Shown here piece after piece: positions 24,063-33,691 of a stretch of DNA of 64,000 nt (position 1 is its first letter; every line of letters starts with the position of its first letter). Source of the stretch: Methanobacteriota archaeon (GTDB lineage Archaea; Halobacteriota; Methanosarcinia; Methanosarcinales; Methanosarcinaceae). The notes beneath the pieces are model-generated. The model was given only the letters and a program-made list of their open reading frames with translations. It made no database searches and was not told where the DNA came from. The stretch spans positions 1 to 64,000 of the forward strand of contig JAENZL010000005.1 of assembly GCA_016841265.1 (NCBI GenBank), read 5' to 3'. Made by a program: the position numbers and the translations under genes.

Positions 24063-26915
24063 TCACCACCGGAACAAGCGAGAAACCCAGCCCACGTTCT
24101 TTCTGAGAGCGTACTTCCTGAGTTCGTCAACTGCAAGAAGGAAGATGGCAAAGGGAAGAGCTAGCAGCAGGTATTTGAAGTCAATTGGAGAGGTATTGAA
24201 AATCAGGTTGGCAAGGGGGCTCCAGATAATAAAGGAAAGGATGAGAAGCTCGCTTACAATACCTGCCAGAACATACCGGTTTTTGAAAATACCTTTGGTG
24301 AAGACCGACTGTAGCCGGGTCCTGGAGGTGAAGACGTTTGCAATCTGGCAGATAATCACCGCCGAAAAAAAAGCCGTAATCGACTGCATGTAGAGGGGAT
24401 TACTGTTTGCAAGCTGTTCCCCGAAACTCCAGCCCCCGCCGAAAAGGACGGCAAAGTAGCAGAAAAAACCGGCAGCTGCCTCTATGGGCCCTTTTATTCC
24501 GTAAGAAGTAAAAAGCACCTGGGATGTAAGCAGTTTTTCGTCCCTGGACCTGGGAGGCCGCCTCATAATATCTCCCTCTCCCTTTTCCACACCCAGGGCA
24601 AGGGCAGGCAGGATATCGGTCCCCAGGTCAATTGCCAGGATGAGCTGCACGTTCATAGGGAGAGGCAGGGCGAAGAGGACAAAGGCGATAAAAGGCAGGA
24701 TTTCCGGGATATTGCTGGTAAGGATGTAAGCAATAAACTTTTTGATGTTATCAAAGACGGTCCTGCCCTCTTCCACAGCCTTCACTATGGTGGCAAAGTT
24801 GTCGTCCAGAAGCACCATGTCCGCAGCTTCCCTGGCAACATCGGTGCCGCTCCCCATGGCAACCCCCATATCCGCATTCTTGATTGCGGGGGCATCGTTG
24901 ACCCCGTCTCCGGTCATGGTGACGATTTCCCCCTCTGCCTGAAAGAGTTGCACGATTTTCAGTTTCTGTACGGGGGAGGTCCGGGCAAAGACTATACTCT
25001 TCTTTTTCAAACGCTTCGCAAGTTCTTCTCTGGAAAGAGCTTTCAGCTCGTCACCCGTGATTATTTCCAGAGCTTCGGAATCCGAAAGCCCCACATTCCG
25101 GGCAATGGACTCTGCAGTTACGGGGTGGTCCCCTGTAATCATGACGACCTTGATCCCCGCAGCATGGCACTTTGCAATAGCCCCTTTTGCTTCGGGGCGC
25201 GGAGGGTCCACAATCCCGATGAAACCCAGGAAAACGAAACCTTCAGTATACTCTTCCAGCTTTTCCGCTTCCCTGTAAGCAAGAGCTATCACCCGCTCTC
25301 CCCTCTCCGCCATCTTCAGGTGCCGGTCCAGCAGTTCTTCTTTCTCCCTTCTGCTAAGTTCCCTCACCCCTTCGGCCTCAATTAGGGAATCGCACATCTC
25401 AACCACAATTTCCGGAGCCCCTTTGAGGTAAGATTCAAGCCCGCCTTCGGGAGTACGGCAGAGGACTTCCATCCGCTTGGTAAGAGAATCAAACGGGAAT
25501 TCCTCCAGCCGGGGATAATTAACGTTGAGTTCCTTCAGGTCCGTAAAGCCGTTTGCAAAGACCAGGAGGGCTCCTTCGGTGGGGTCTCCCGTATATCCCG
25601 GAGCCCTTTCCGAAAACCTCGCATTGTTGCAGAGCCCGGCGACCCGCAGGAAAACAGGAGGAATCTTTTCAGGGTCCCAGCCAGGACCCTGCAGCCCTTC
25701 CCCGGAAATCACCTCTTCCCCCACAGGCATTTCTCCGGTGTTCATACCTGCTTCCTGCCCTGCTGCTTCCTGCCCTGCCGCGTCCTCTGCGGAACCTTCA
25801 GGGTCTTCAGGGTCTACATCTTCATACCCGATGATGAGGGAGTGAACAGCCATTTTGTTCTGGGTCAGGGTCCCTGTCTTATCCGTACAGATAACCGTGG
25901 TCGAACCCAGGGTTTCCACGGACTCGAGCTGTTTTATCAGGGCTTTTCTGTCGGCCATCCGGCGGGAGGCCAGGCTAAGGGCAAGGGTAACTGTTGGCAG
26001 GAGCCCTTCAGGTACATTGGCGACGATGATCCCGATGGAAAAAATAAGGCTCGCAAGGAAGATATCCTGGAGGAAAAAGGCAAGCAGAAAAAAAGTTACC
26101 CCGAGGAAAATCGCTATTGAAGAAATTACCTTTATGAAATGGTTGAGTTCCTTCCGGATAGGAGTGTCCACGGTTGAGGTCTGTTCGGTCAGGGTAGCCA
26201 GGTTCCCGATCTGGGTATGTGCTCCTGTCCCGAACACGATAGCTTTTCCGTTTCCGCTCTGCACCAGGGTTCCGGAAAAAACCATGTTCCTGCACTCCAG
26301 CATTTCCGGATGAGTGCAATTAAGAGAACGCAACTGCGGTTCGGCTTCCCCGGTCAGAGCGGAATTGTCTACTTTCAGGGAATTGGCTTCTATCAAACGC
26401 CCGTCTGCCGGGACCTTGTCCCCTTCTTCAAGAAGGATAACGTCCCCGACAACCAGTTCCAAAGCCAGGACGTCAAGGACCACCCCTTCCCTTAAAACCC
26501 TTGCATGGGGCGGGATAAGCTGCCGGAAGCTTTCCATGGTCTTTTCGGCCTGGTACTCCTGGATAAAAGTAAAGGTCCCGTTCAGGACGACGACACCCCC
26601 GAGAGCTACCCCTATATATAGATTACCCTGCCCGGGGTCCAGGTACTCGGCTAAGAAGGAGAGAAGGGCTCCTATGGCCAGCAGAATGGAAAAGAAATTT
26701 CGGAATTGCCGGAAGTATTTCCGGGCTATGCTTTCTTTTTCCGTATCTTCCAGGACATTGGGACCGCAGTCCTGCAAGCGGCGGGCAGCTTCCCGTCCTA
26801 TGAGCCCGTTTTCAGCTGTCCCGAACCTCTCCAGGAATTCCGGGAGGGGAATCCTGTGTTCATCACCCCGGGGAGAGCACAAAGCTTCCCTGTCTACAGC
26901 CGCTGTCGACTCCAT
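24063..26915 (-). CDS. P2-type cation-transporting ATPase (Na+/K+-ATPase-like)
   Basis: This protein of about 950 residues has all P-type ATPase landmarks: actuator loop LTGEAEP, phosphorylation site DKTGTLT (Asp345), KGAPE in the nucleotide domain, TGDHPVTA, and the hinge TGDGVNDAPAIK. Ion-site helices read NVPEGLLPTVT (M4), SNIPEILPF (M5) and DLGTDILPAL (M6). That resembles P2C Na+/K+-ATPases more than SERCA-type Ca2+ pumps (PEGLP, NIGEV, NLVTD). An acidic Ala/Gly/Gln-rich insert of about 45 residues follows the phosphorylation site and looks like repeat expansion. I chose an ATG at 26915, which has GGGGG just upstream and a TATA-like box about 30 bases further. Transport of Na+, K+ or H+ is inference. 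Confidence 0.88.
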   Translation of the reverse strand: MESTAAVDREALCSPRGDEHRIPLPEFLERFGTAENGLIGREAARRLQDCGPNVLEDTEKESIARKYFRQFRNFFSILLAIGALLSFLAEYLDPGQGNLYIGVALGGVVVLNGTFTFIQEYQAEKTMESFRQLIPPHARVLREGVVLDVLALELVVGDVILLEEGDKVPADGRLIEANSLKVDNSALTGEAEPQLRSLNCTHPEMLECRNMVFSGTLVQSGNGKAIVFGTGAHTQIGNLATLTEQTSTVDTPIRKELNHFIKVISSIAIFLGVTFFLLAFFLQDIFLASLIFSIGIIVANVPEGLLPTVTLALSLASRRMADRKALIKQLESVETLGSTTVICTDKTGTLTQNKMAVHSLIIGYEDVDPEDPEGSAEDAAGQEAAGQEAGMNTGEMPVGEEVISGEGLQGPGWDPEKIPPVFLRVAGLCNNARFSERAPGYTGDPTEGALLVFANGFTDLKELNVNYPRLEEFPFDSLTKRMEVLCRTPEGGLESYLKGAPEIVVEMCDSLIEAEGVRELSRREKEELLDRHLKMAERGERVIALAYREAEKLEEYTEGFVFLGFIGIVDPPRPEAKGAIAKCHAAGIKVVMITGDHPVTAESIARNVGLSDSEALEIITGDELKALSREELAKRLKKKSIVFARTSPVQKLKIVQLFQAEGEIVTMTGDGVNDAPAIKNADMGVAMGSGTDVAREAADMVLLDDNFATIVKAVEEGRTVFDNIKKFIAYILTSNIPEILPFIAFVLFALPLPMNVQLILAIDLGTDILPALALGVEKGEGDIMRRPPRSRDEKLLTSQVLFTSYGIKGPIEAAAGFFCYFAVLFGGGWSFGEQLANSNPLYMQSITAFFSAVIICQIANVFTSRTRLQSVFTKGIFKNRYVLAGIVSELLILSFIIWSPLANLIFNTSPIDFKYLLLALPFAIFLLAVDELRKYALRKNVGWVSRLFRW

Positions 26916-27380
26916 CATACCCCCTATATTCAATGCCGCATAGACATATAAGCTTGACATTTCGAAGAGAAGAGGGTAGGAGCTTGAAATGCCCTGGTAG
27001 GCGGGTCAAAAATTTTCACCGCATTTATCAGAAACAGGGCAAAAAAAAATTCCCGTCAATTATGTTTTATAATTTGCTAACGAAAAAATAATCCCTACTC
27101 AATGCAAAAATAGAGGGTTTGAGAATTTATTTTACGCTCAGGTTCTCAGCCCTGTGCAAGCGAACATGAAAAGGAGTTGCATAAAGCTTTGTCCTGCTCC
27201 TTTTCCCCTACATATATTTTATGGTTTTTAATAATGTTTGAGGACTCAGGAGTCTAAAAGCCCTGAGTATGAAACATTTTGGATTGAAAAGGTCTATATA
27301 ATATCGTACAGTAGAAAATAAAATTGTAAATATAATAAAATAAATGTAATAAGAAATAAATAAAAAAGGTATGACCGATT
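26916..27380 (+). promoter_or_regulatory. Upstream region and promoter of mtaA
   Basis: An AT-rich region without a gene. A strong TATA element (TCTATATAATA) lies at about 27293-27303, predicting a start near 27325 and a leader of about 55 bases that is very A/T-rich and poor in structure. GGT about ten bases before the ATG is the only weak ribosome-binding signal. Confidence 0.6.
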
Positions 27381-28400
27381 ATGAGCGAATTTACACTTAA
27401 AACGAGACTGTTAGCCGCCCTGAAAGGCGAAGAAGTTGACAAGGTACCTGTTTGTTCCGTTACCCAGACCGGAATCGTAGAACTCATGGACGTTGTCGGG
27501 GCACCCTGGCCGGAGTCCCACACCGATGCCGAACTTATGGCAAAGCTGGCCCTCGCAAACCACGAGCTCAGCGGGCTCGAAGCTGTCAGGGTCCCCTACT
27601 GCCTGACTGTCCTTGTCGAAGCCATGGGCTGTGAAATCAACATGGGTACCAAGAACAGACAGCCCTCTGTCACCGGACACCCCTACCCCAAGAGCCTGGA
27701 CGACGCAGCAATTCCCGAAGACCTTCTGCAGAGAGGAAGGATTCCGGCAGTACTCGAAGCCATCAAGATCGTCAGGGAAAAGGTCGGCCCCGACGTACCT
27801 ATCATCGGCGGTATGGAAGGCCCAATCACTGTTGCCTCCGACCTGGCAAGTGTAAAGTCCTTCATGAAATGGTCCATAAAGAAGCCTGACCTCTTCGAAC
27901 AGGTTCTGGACCTCGCAACCGAAGCCTCCGTCCTCTATGCAAACGCAATGGTCGAAGCAGGCGCAGACGTCATCTCCGTTGCAGACCCTGTAGCTTCCCC
28001 TGACCTCATGAGCCCGGACTCCTTCAAGCAGTACCTCCAGCCCAGGCTGCAGAATTTCTCATCTAAAGTGGACTCTGTGACCATTCTCCACATCTGCGGG
28101 AACGTAAACCCTGTCATTAGCTACATGGCAGACTGCGGCTTTGAAGGACTCAGCGTCGAAGAAAAGATCGGAGACGTGAAGAAGGCAAAGGAAGTCATCG
28201 GAGACAGAGCAAGGCTCGTCGGAAACATCTCCAGTCCCTTCATCCTGCTGCCAGGACCCGTTGAGAAAGTCAACGAAGAAGCCAAGAAGGCCCTTGCAGA
28301 CGGCATCGATGTACTCGCCCCTGGTTGCGGAATTGCTCCGATGACCCCACTCGAGAACATCAAAGCCATGGTCGCAGCAAGAGACGAATACTACGCCTGA
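27381..28400 (+). CDS. mtaA: Methylcobamide:CoM methyltransferase MtaA
   Basis: MtaA moves the methyl group from the methylated corrinoid protein MtaC to coenzyme M, giving methyl-CoM for methanogenesis. It is a soluble zinc enzyme of the UroD fold. Length (339 residues) and motifs fit: TLKTRLLAALKGEEVDKVPV at the N terminus, and the zinc ligands in LHICGN and APGCGIAP. The gene is followed by a corrinoid activase gene and lies in the same island as mtaC and mtaB about 12 kb downstream. The paralogue MtbA (methylamine-specific) is the main alternative; the neighbourhood favours the methanol enzyme. Codon use is of the highly expressed type, unlike the flanking repeats. Confidence 0.93.
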   Translation: MSEFTLKTRLLAALKGEEVDKVPVCSVTQTGIVELMDVVGAPWPESHTDAELMAKLALANHELSGLEAVRVPYCLTVLVEAMGCEINMGTKNRQPSVTGHPYPKSLDDAAIPEDLLQRGRIPAVLEAIKIVREKVGPDVPIIGGMEGPITVASDLASVKSFMKWSIKKPDLFEQVLDLATEASVLYANAMVEAGADVISVADPVASPDLMSPDSFKQYLQPRLQNFSSKVDSVTILHICGNVNPVISYMADCGFEGLSVEEKIGDVKKAKEVIGDRARLVGNISSPFILLPGPVEKVNEEAKKALADGIDVLAPGCGIAPMTPLENIKAMVAARDEYYA

Positions 28401-28520
28401 AACGGCAAAAACATTTTCTTATTTTTTTCGGGCAGGCCCCCGGGATAAAACCGTCTCATGCCCCGGGAACCATTGCCCGGTTCTTAACATTTTTTTTAAA
28501 TTTTGCCGGGAATTAAAATC
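28401..28520 (+). terminator. T-rich terminator region after mtaA
   Basis: Two poly-T stretches, 28412-28430 and 28488-28502, flank GC-rich complementary segments around CCCGGG. This suits archaeal T-run termination of the abundant mtaA mRNA. The remainder up to 28722 is AT-rich, with TATA-like sequence near 28610-28650 for the next gene. Confidence 0.55.
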
Positions 28521-28722
28521 TCGGATGAGGTATCCGAAATTACAGACCTTGCAGGCTGACAATCCAGGTAATCCGGGAAATAATTACATTGTAATTCACA
28601 AGGGAAACTAATTCATAAATTAATTCATAATTACACTTATTCATATTTGTTAAAAGTCCATGAATGCTTGAGCGCGTTCATGAGAAACAGTGTCTCAGAT
28701 TTTTTCAGGAGGAGGTTAAAAT

Positions 28723-30342
28723 ATGAGAACCGGCGTTGCAATAGACCTTGGGACCAGTGGTTTCAGGGCACAGAAAATTGATCTGGAAAGTGAAACGATT
28801 CTAAAAACCGTCATAACCCTGCGAAACCCCCTACCGGGCGCAAACGTGATGGACCACCTGGATTTTGCAATCCACTACGGACAGGACAAAGCCCACGGCC
28901 TCTCGGCAACTGCGGTCAAGAATATCCTTGAGGAACTGGAAGTAAAGCCTGAAGAGCTGGAAAAATTCTCAATCTGTGGAAACCCGATCCAGCTATCCAT
29001 CTTCCAGGAAATTCCCATTGAAGACCTGGCATATGCAGGAGAGCGCAAGAAACAGAAATACCACATTGAAGAACAAAACCGGGACGCCCGTATAATTCCT
29101 CTGGCAGAAATCGAAGGTTTCGAGGAATTCGAGAACTGCAAGCTCTATGTCCCACCTGCCATCAAGCACGAGGTCGGTGCCGATGCTCTGGCCCTCATTG
29201 AAAAATCAGGGATGCTCGAAAAGGACGAAATTGCAATCGCAACAGACTATGGGACAAACGCAGAGATGGCTCTCAAGGCAAATGGAGTCATTTACACGGG
29301 GTCTGCAGCTGCGGGTCCTGCTCTCGAGGGGCAGGAAATTGAGTACGGGTCCATTGCCTCCCCCCACACGATCAGCGATGTTGAGTTCGAAGGGGAAAAT
29401 CTCCGCTGCTATGTCCTTGATAAAGAAATGGCTTCCGTAAAAGGAGACCTTGTAGACCCGAAGACCGGGAATGTGGTGGAAAAGGAAGATGTCAGGGCAA
29501 AGGGCATCACAGGAACCGGAGTCATTGCCCTCATAGAAGCAGGGATGCGGAACAAACTGATAACACTCCCAAAGATCCTGACCCCGGACAGCGCCATCCA
29601 CCTCCAGGACGGGATCAAGTTCACGGAAAAAGACCTGATTGAAGCCGGAAGAGCCATCGGGGCAATCCGGGCAGGCCACATAACCCTCTGTGCCGAAGCC
29701 GGCATCGAGATGGAAGACCTGAAAATCGCCCACATGTCCGGAGCTGCCGGGACATATATGGACGCTGCAAAGGCCCATCAGGTGGGAATGATCCCCTATA
29801 ATGCAGGTTATGTCTCCCAGATAGGAAACACTTCCCTGGCCGTGGCCCGGGAGATCCTGATCTCGGAAGACAGGCTCTGGGAACTGCAGAAAATTGCAAA
29901 GGAGATCGTCGGGACCCACGTGATGTTTGCAACCTCGGAAGCTTTCAAGGAAGCCTACATGCTGGAACTTGCCTACTGGAACGAAGGCATGATGTTCAAA
30001 ATGCATAAGAAGTTCCTGAAAAAGAAAAAACTCCCCATGCTTGACGAACCTTCCCCCATTCTGAAAATTGACCGCCAGGTTGAGAAGGACATCCCGGAAC
30101 TGGGTGAAGAAGGCCTACAAGTGCTCGAGAAAGTAGGGACATACCTTACCATGGTCATCGAGGGCTGTGAAGGCTGCCACGAATGCGTAAAGGTCTGCCC
30201 GAACGGCGCCCTCAGGGTTGACGACGGCGGGAAGGTAAAGATAAGGACCGACCTTTGCGATGGAGCAAACTGCCAGCGCTGCCTCCATGCCTGCCCTGAA
30301 GACAGGTTCAAGTGGGAAAACCTGTCAGTGGCAGGGAACTGA
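28723..30342 (+). CDS. RamA-family corrinoid reductive activase
   Basis: This is a 539-residue iron-sulfur ATPase that reduces inactive Co(II) corrinoid proteins back to Co(I). The N-terminal two thirds form an ASKHA-type ATPase (GVAIDLGTSGFRAQKID; ATDYGTNAEMALKA; MSGAAGTYMDAA). The C terminus has two ferredoxin-type clusters: Cys482, 485, 488, 492 (CEGCHECVKVCP) and a second set starting at Cys512 (CDGANCQRCLHACP). This matches RamA and the methanol-specific activating protein MAP. Immediately downstream of mtaA, it most likely activates MtaC; serving the fused Mts-like protein is equally possible. A strong AGGAGGAGGT precedes the ATG. Confidence 0.93.
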   Translation: MRTGVAIDLGTSGFRAQKIDLESETILKTVITLRNPLPGANVMDHLDFAIHYGQDKAHGLSATAVKNILEELEVKPEELEKFSICGNPIQLSIFQEIPIEDLAYAGERKKQKYHIEEQNRDARIIPLAEIEGFEEFENCKLYVPPAIKHEVGADALALIEKSGMLEKDEIAIATDYGTNAEMALKANGVIYTGSAAAGPALEGQEIEYGSIASPHTISDVEFEGENLRCYVLDKEMASVKGDLVDPKTGNVVEKEDVRAKGITGTGVIALIEAGMRNKLITLPKILTPDSAIHLQDGIKFTEKDLIEAGRAIGAIRAGHITLCAEAGIEMEDLKIAHMSGAAGTYMDAAKAHQVGMIPYNAGYVSQIGNTSLAVAREILISEDRLWELQKIAKEIVGTHVMFATSEAFKEAYMLELAYWNEGMMFKMHKKFLKKKKLPMLDEPSPILKIDRQVEKDIPELGEEGLQVLEKVGTYLTMVIEGCEGCHECVKVCPNGALRVDDGGKVKIRTDLCDGANCQRCLHACPEDRFKWENLSVAGN

Positions 30343-30418
30343 GCAAAAGCTAAGAAACGCTTATTGGAGCTGAAAGGTAAGTACTTTAAATAAAACGGAA
30401 GGTATGGAGGAAAATAAA

Positions 30419-31621
30419 ATGCAGGTTATTGTGGTGGGAGGATTCCTGGGAAGCGGGAAAACTACCACTATTATCAATATGGGGAAATACCTCGCAGACC
30501 GGGGAAAAAAAGTCGCCATCATAGTAAATGAGATCGGAGAGATCGGAATTGATGGGGATGTAATCGACCGGTTCGGATTCGACTCAAAGGAAATCACAAA
30601 CGGATGCATCTGCTGCACCCTTAAAGTAAGCATGAAGACAACCGTGACCCTTCTTGCAAAAGAATACAAGCCCGATATACTCCTGGTAGAACCCACGGGA
30701 ATCGCTTTCCCCCATGTAATTAAAGAAGATATCGAACTTATGAACCTGGGAGAAAGCGTAACAGTTGCCCCCCTTGTCACTCTGATTGACGGGAGCCGCT
30801 TCAAGCATATGATGAAGGAAGTAAAAAACTTCTCCATGCGGCAGATAATTGATGCGGAGATTCTCGGGATCAACAAAGTGGACCTTATAGAGCCTATCAG
30901 GGTCCCAATCCTTGAAGCTTCGGTCCAGCAGCTGAACCCCAAAGCAAAGGTAATCCGGTTATCCGGAAAAGCAATGGATGAGAGGTTCGAGGGCCTGATG
31001 CAAATGCTGCTTCCCGAATTCGCCGGGGAAAACCCTTCGGAGATGGAAAAACCTTTGGAAAAGGAAAAGGCCCCCGCAGAAAAAGTTCCTGCAAAAGAAG
31101 TAACCAGAGCTCCTGAAGCTTCCGGAGAAGCCGAAAGTTCCATCGAAGCTTCGGGCGTCGGGAGCTATGCTGTGGAATTTGCGGTAGAACAGCAGAACAT
31201 TAACAGAGAAGCTTCCAGAGAAATAACAACCGAGCTGATGAAAAGGATCAAAACAAAAGTTCTTGACCTCAACCCCGAGTTCATAGGGCACATCAAGCTC
31301 TTCCTGGACAACGGCACGGAAACCGTGAAACAGAGCGTAACCATCTACTCCGAAGAACCCCAGGAAGATATAGTAAACTCAAAACCCGACGCAAACCCTT
31401 CCTTGAAAGTCCTCTCCGCGGTATCAAACGTGAAGACAGAAAACCTCTTCGATGCCGTGAACAGTTCAATACAGGAAATTTTCGAAAAGCAGGGAATCAG
31501 CATCCGTAAAGTAGAGCATGCCCACGAACACGGGCATAACCATGATGAGCATGAACATCATGAACATGGACATGAAGAACATGAACATGAAGAACATGAA
31601 CATGAACATCATGGGCATTAA
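30419..31621 (+). CDS. CobW/COG0523 GTPase with His-rich tail
   Basis: A P-loop GTPase of the CobW family, which delivers metals such as Zn or Co to client proteins. The motifs are Walker A (GGFLGSGKTT), the Cys motif NGCICC, the G4-like motif INKVDL, and a CobW C-terminal domain (PEFIGHIKLF). A Pro/Glu/Lys/Ala-rich linker separates the domains. The last 34 residues are about half His (AHEHGHNHDEHEHH and similar), a likely metal buffer. The ATG at 30419 has GGAGG eight bases upstream, preferred over the ATG at 30404. Position between the corrinoid activase and the mts-type gene suggests that zinc methyltransferases or corrinoid proteins are the clients (inference). Confidence 0.88.
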   Translation: MQVIVVGGFLGSGKTTTIINMGKYLADRGKKVAIIVNEIGEIGIDGDVIDRFGFDSKEITNGCICCTLKVSMKTTVTLLAKEYKPDILLVEPTGIAFPHVIKEDIELMNLGESVTVAPLVTLIDGSRFKHMMKEVKNFSMRQIIDAEILGINKVDLIEPIRVPILEASVQQLNPKAKVIRLSGKAMDERFEGLMQMLLPEFAGENPSEMEKPLEKEKAPAEKVPAKEVTRAPEASGEAESSIEASGVGSYAVEFAVEQQNINREASREITTELMKRIKTKVLDLNPEFIGHIKLFLDNGTETVKQSVTIYSEEPQEDIVNSKPDANPSLKVLSAVSNVKTENLFDAVNSSIQEIFEKQGISIRKVEHAHEHGHNHDEHEHHEHGHEEHEHEEHEHEHHGH

Positions 31622-31776
31622 TTAGAGCGTGAAAAACACAGGTAAAACAGGGACGCTCGCTGGGTGTTGAGAAAAAAGGATCCATAAACTTATGGATTCG
31701 GACACAGGACACCGGGAACGGAAAACCCCATTTTTAACACGAATTTCCGGGTATCCTGCTTTTTTCATTTACTTTT

Positions 31777-32550
31777 TCAATTGATCTTCTCGGAGTGGTC
31801 TATGTAATACTGGGCCAGTTCATTACCCCATTCCAGAGCACTGGAATTGAAACTCGTAATCTTTCTGTGATCGAATTCTCCTTCCTTTCCGAAGAGTTTC
31901 AACATCATGAAATCGTCCGCAACCATGAAAGAAGAGGGCCTCACATCTCCGGAATAGATATAGAGAGACACCTTGTTCTCAAGGAGTATGTTATATTCGT
32001 CCTCAAAATCGTTCTTCAACCTGTTATAGACCTTTTTGTCAAGGATGAGATGCACTTCGGCGCCGTTCTTTGAACATGTCGCCTGGATTGAAGGACAGTC
32101 CGGGCAGAAGTATGAATAGAAGGACTTAAGAGTCCTTGATTTGTTTAAAGAATCCCGCAGGTACTTTGGAAACTCAAAAAGATGGTCAAGGTCAGGTTCG
32201 TCGAGGGTGCACTGTCCCAGCATATCCAGCTTCTTAATCAGATGCCTGGGAATTGGAGACCTGTCGTGCTTTGACCAGTAATCCTTGTTACCGTCGAAGA
32301 CATCCAGAAGAGAGGTCAGAGGGAGCATCTTTTCAACGATTACTTCGCCTATGTCCGAGAGTTCATAGATGTTTCCTCGCTGCTCGATGATGTCCATATC
32401 CTTCAATTTTTTGATTTGCGGCATTACCGCACAGGCCTTCACATTAAGGGATTCCTTGATCTCATCGATATCCTTTGGCCCGTTTGCTAACATGATGAGG
32501 ATATTTTTTCTCTTTTCAGAAAAGAAAATCAAGTCTATCAGGGAACTCAT
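31777..32550 (-). CDS. msrC: Msr-type regulator next to the mts fusion gene (MsrC-like)
   Basis: This 258-residue Msr protein has an ArsR-like winged helix (LIDLIFFSEKRKNILIMLANG; AVMPQIKKLKDMDII) and a FilR1-type domain (DYWSKHDRSPIPRHLIKKL; EPDLDHLFEFP; SALEWGNELAQYY). It carries more Cys than its relatives in the middle (YFCPDCPSIQATC), which might sense redox or metal. It is divergent from the fused methyltransferase gene, across about 1.1 kb. In M. acetivorans the regulator MsrC is encoded next to mtsF and controls it; the symbol rests on this synteny, not on a search. Start: the ATG at 32550 with GGAAG upstream. Confidence 0.82.
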   Translation of the reverse strand: MSSLIDLIFFSEKRKNILIMLANGPKDIDEIKESLNVKACAVMPQIKKLKDMDIIEQRGNIYELSDIGEVIVEKMLPLTSLLDVFDGNKDYWSKHDRSPIPRHLIKKLDMLGQCTLDEPDLDHLFEFPKYLRDSLNKSRTLKSFYSYFCPDCPSIQATCSKNGAEVHLILDKKVYNRLKNDFEDEYNILLENKVSLYIYSGDVRPSSFMVADDFMMLKLFGKEGEFDHRKITSFNSSALEWGNELAQYYIDHSEKIN

Positions 32551-33370
32551 ATTATCAACTTCCAACCATACATCTATTTTGTTCAGTACCGATTTCCGGA
32601 ATTAATCCTGATTCCACAAAGCCCACTAGAGAAAAATATCCGGAGACCTGGCAAATAATCGGCAAAATTATACAAATATTACATTTTGAACTTATGAATT
32701 CAACCATTTAAGCTTATGAATTCAACAATTTGAGATTTTCACATTTTATTTATTGATTTCAAAGGCCAGAATAATCCGATGATCTCTAAATTAAACACAA
32801 TTTTTTGAAATGGGAAACAACATTCTAATAATATCAGAATAATTATATCACCGAGATAATATATAAGTTTTGATATTGAACAGTAAATAAAAACAACCGA
32901 CAACATATTTAAATCATAATAGGAAGAATAAAATCAAAAATTATAAAAATGAGAGAGAAGATACTAGTTATCTATTTTTGACGGAATAAAAACCCGGTTC
33001 CACTGATTTCAAGGAAAAATTCGATAAGCATCAAAAGGATGTATAGCCGGAAACGAAAAGGGTGAGTACTGGATAAGAACCCATATACAGCATCTTCCCA
33101 TCAATACCCCTCATTTTTTCAATGCCCTCGTTTTTTCAATGCCCCTTGTTTTTTCAACGTGCGGCATTTTTCAAAATCCCCCGGTTCCTGGAATACAGGC
33201 CCTTTTTAAAGAATCGTTTTTATTGGGGGGCAAATATTTTAACCACCCCCATAAAAACAAACCATAAAGCAAAAAAATGCCGCAGATAGAAACATACGGA
33301 GGAATGAAAAAATCCCCGGAACACAGATTTTTAACACCGATAAATATTGACCCTTTGTTGAAAAACGGCG
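32551..33370. other. Divergent AT-rich region between msrC-like and mtsF-like genes
   Basis: No gene is supported. TATA-like sequences lie near 32860-32875. Short C-rich/T-rich repeats (variants of TTTTTTCAATGCCCC) occupy 33105-33180. The imperfect palindrome AACGGCGTCGTT at 33364-33375 sits directly upstream of the TATA box of the next gene and is a candidate regulator site. Confidence 0.5.
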
Positions 33371-33377
33371 TCGTTTA

Positions 33378-33691
33378 AGCTATATAGAATAGAAAAGATC
33401 CTTTGATATGGAATAGTCATTCACCTGAATGGGAGTTTAGATACAAGGCTTCAGGTTAAGAAAAACTCTCTCTTGCCCTGCAAAGCAGGACAAGGAAAAA
33501 CGGATTTTATCAGAGTGATGATTATTTTGTGGACTTAAGGAGTATATTAGTGGATTTTAGTGGATTTAGGGATTTGACGGGCTGTGGAATCCGTTAAAGG
33601 ATCTAAATGCAGTAAAAAACAAGGATTAAGATCCGGAAAAACAGGCAGACAACTGGCTGTTTGGATCCTTCACAAAAAAAGGAGATTTTCA
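33378..33691 (+). promoter_or_regulatory. Promoter and hairpin-containing leader of the mtsF-like gene
   Basis: TATA element AAGCTATATAGAATA at about 33377-33391, giving a predicted leader of about 280 bases. The leader can form two stem-loops. One is ACCTGAA/TTCAGGT (33423-33429 with 33451-33457). The other is CTTG-C-CCTGC/GCAGG-A-CAAG (33472-33480 with 33485-33494, loop AAA). GGAG at 33681 is the ribosome-binding site. Confidence 0.65.
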
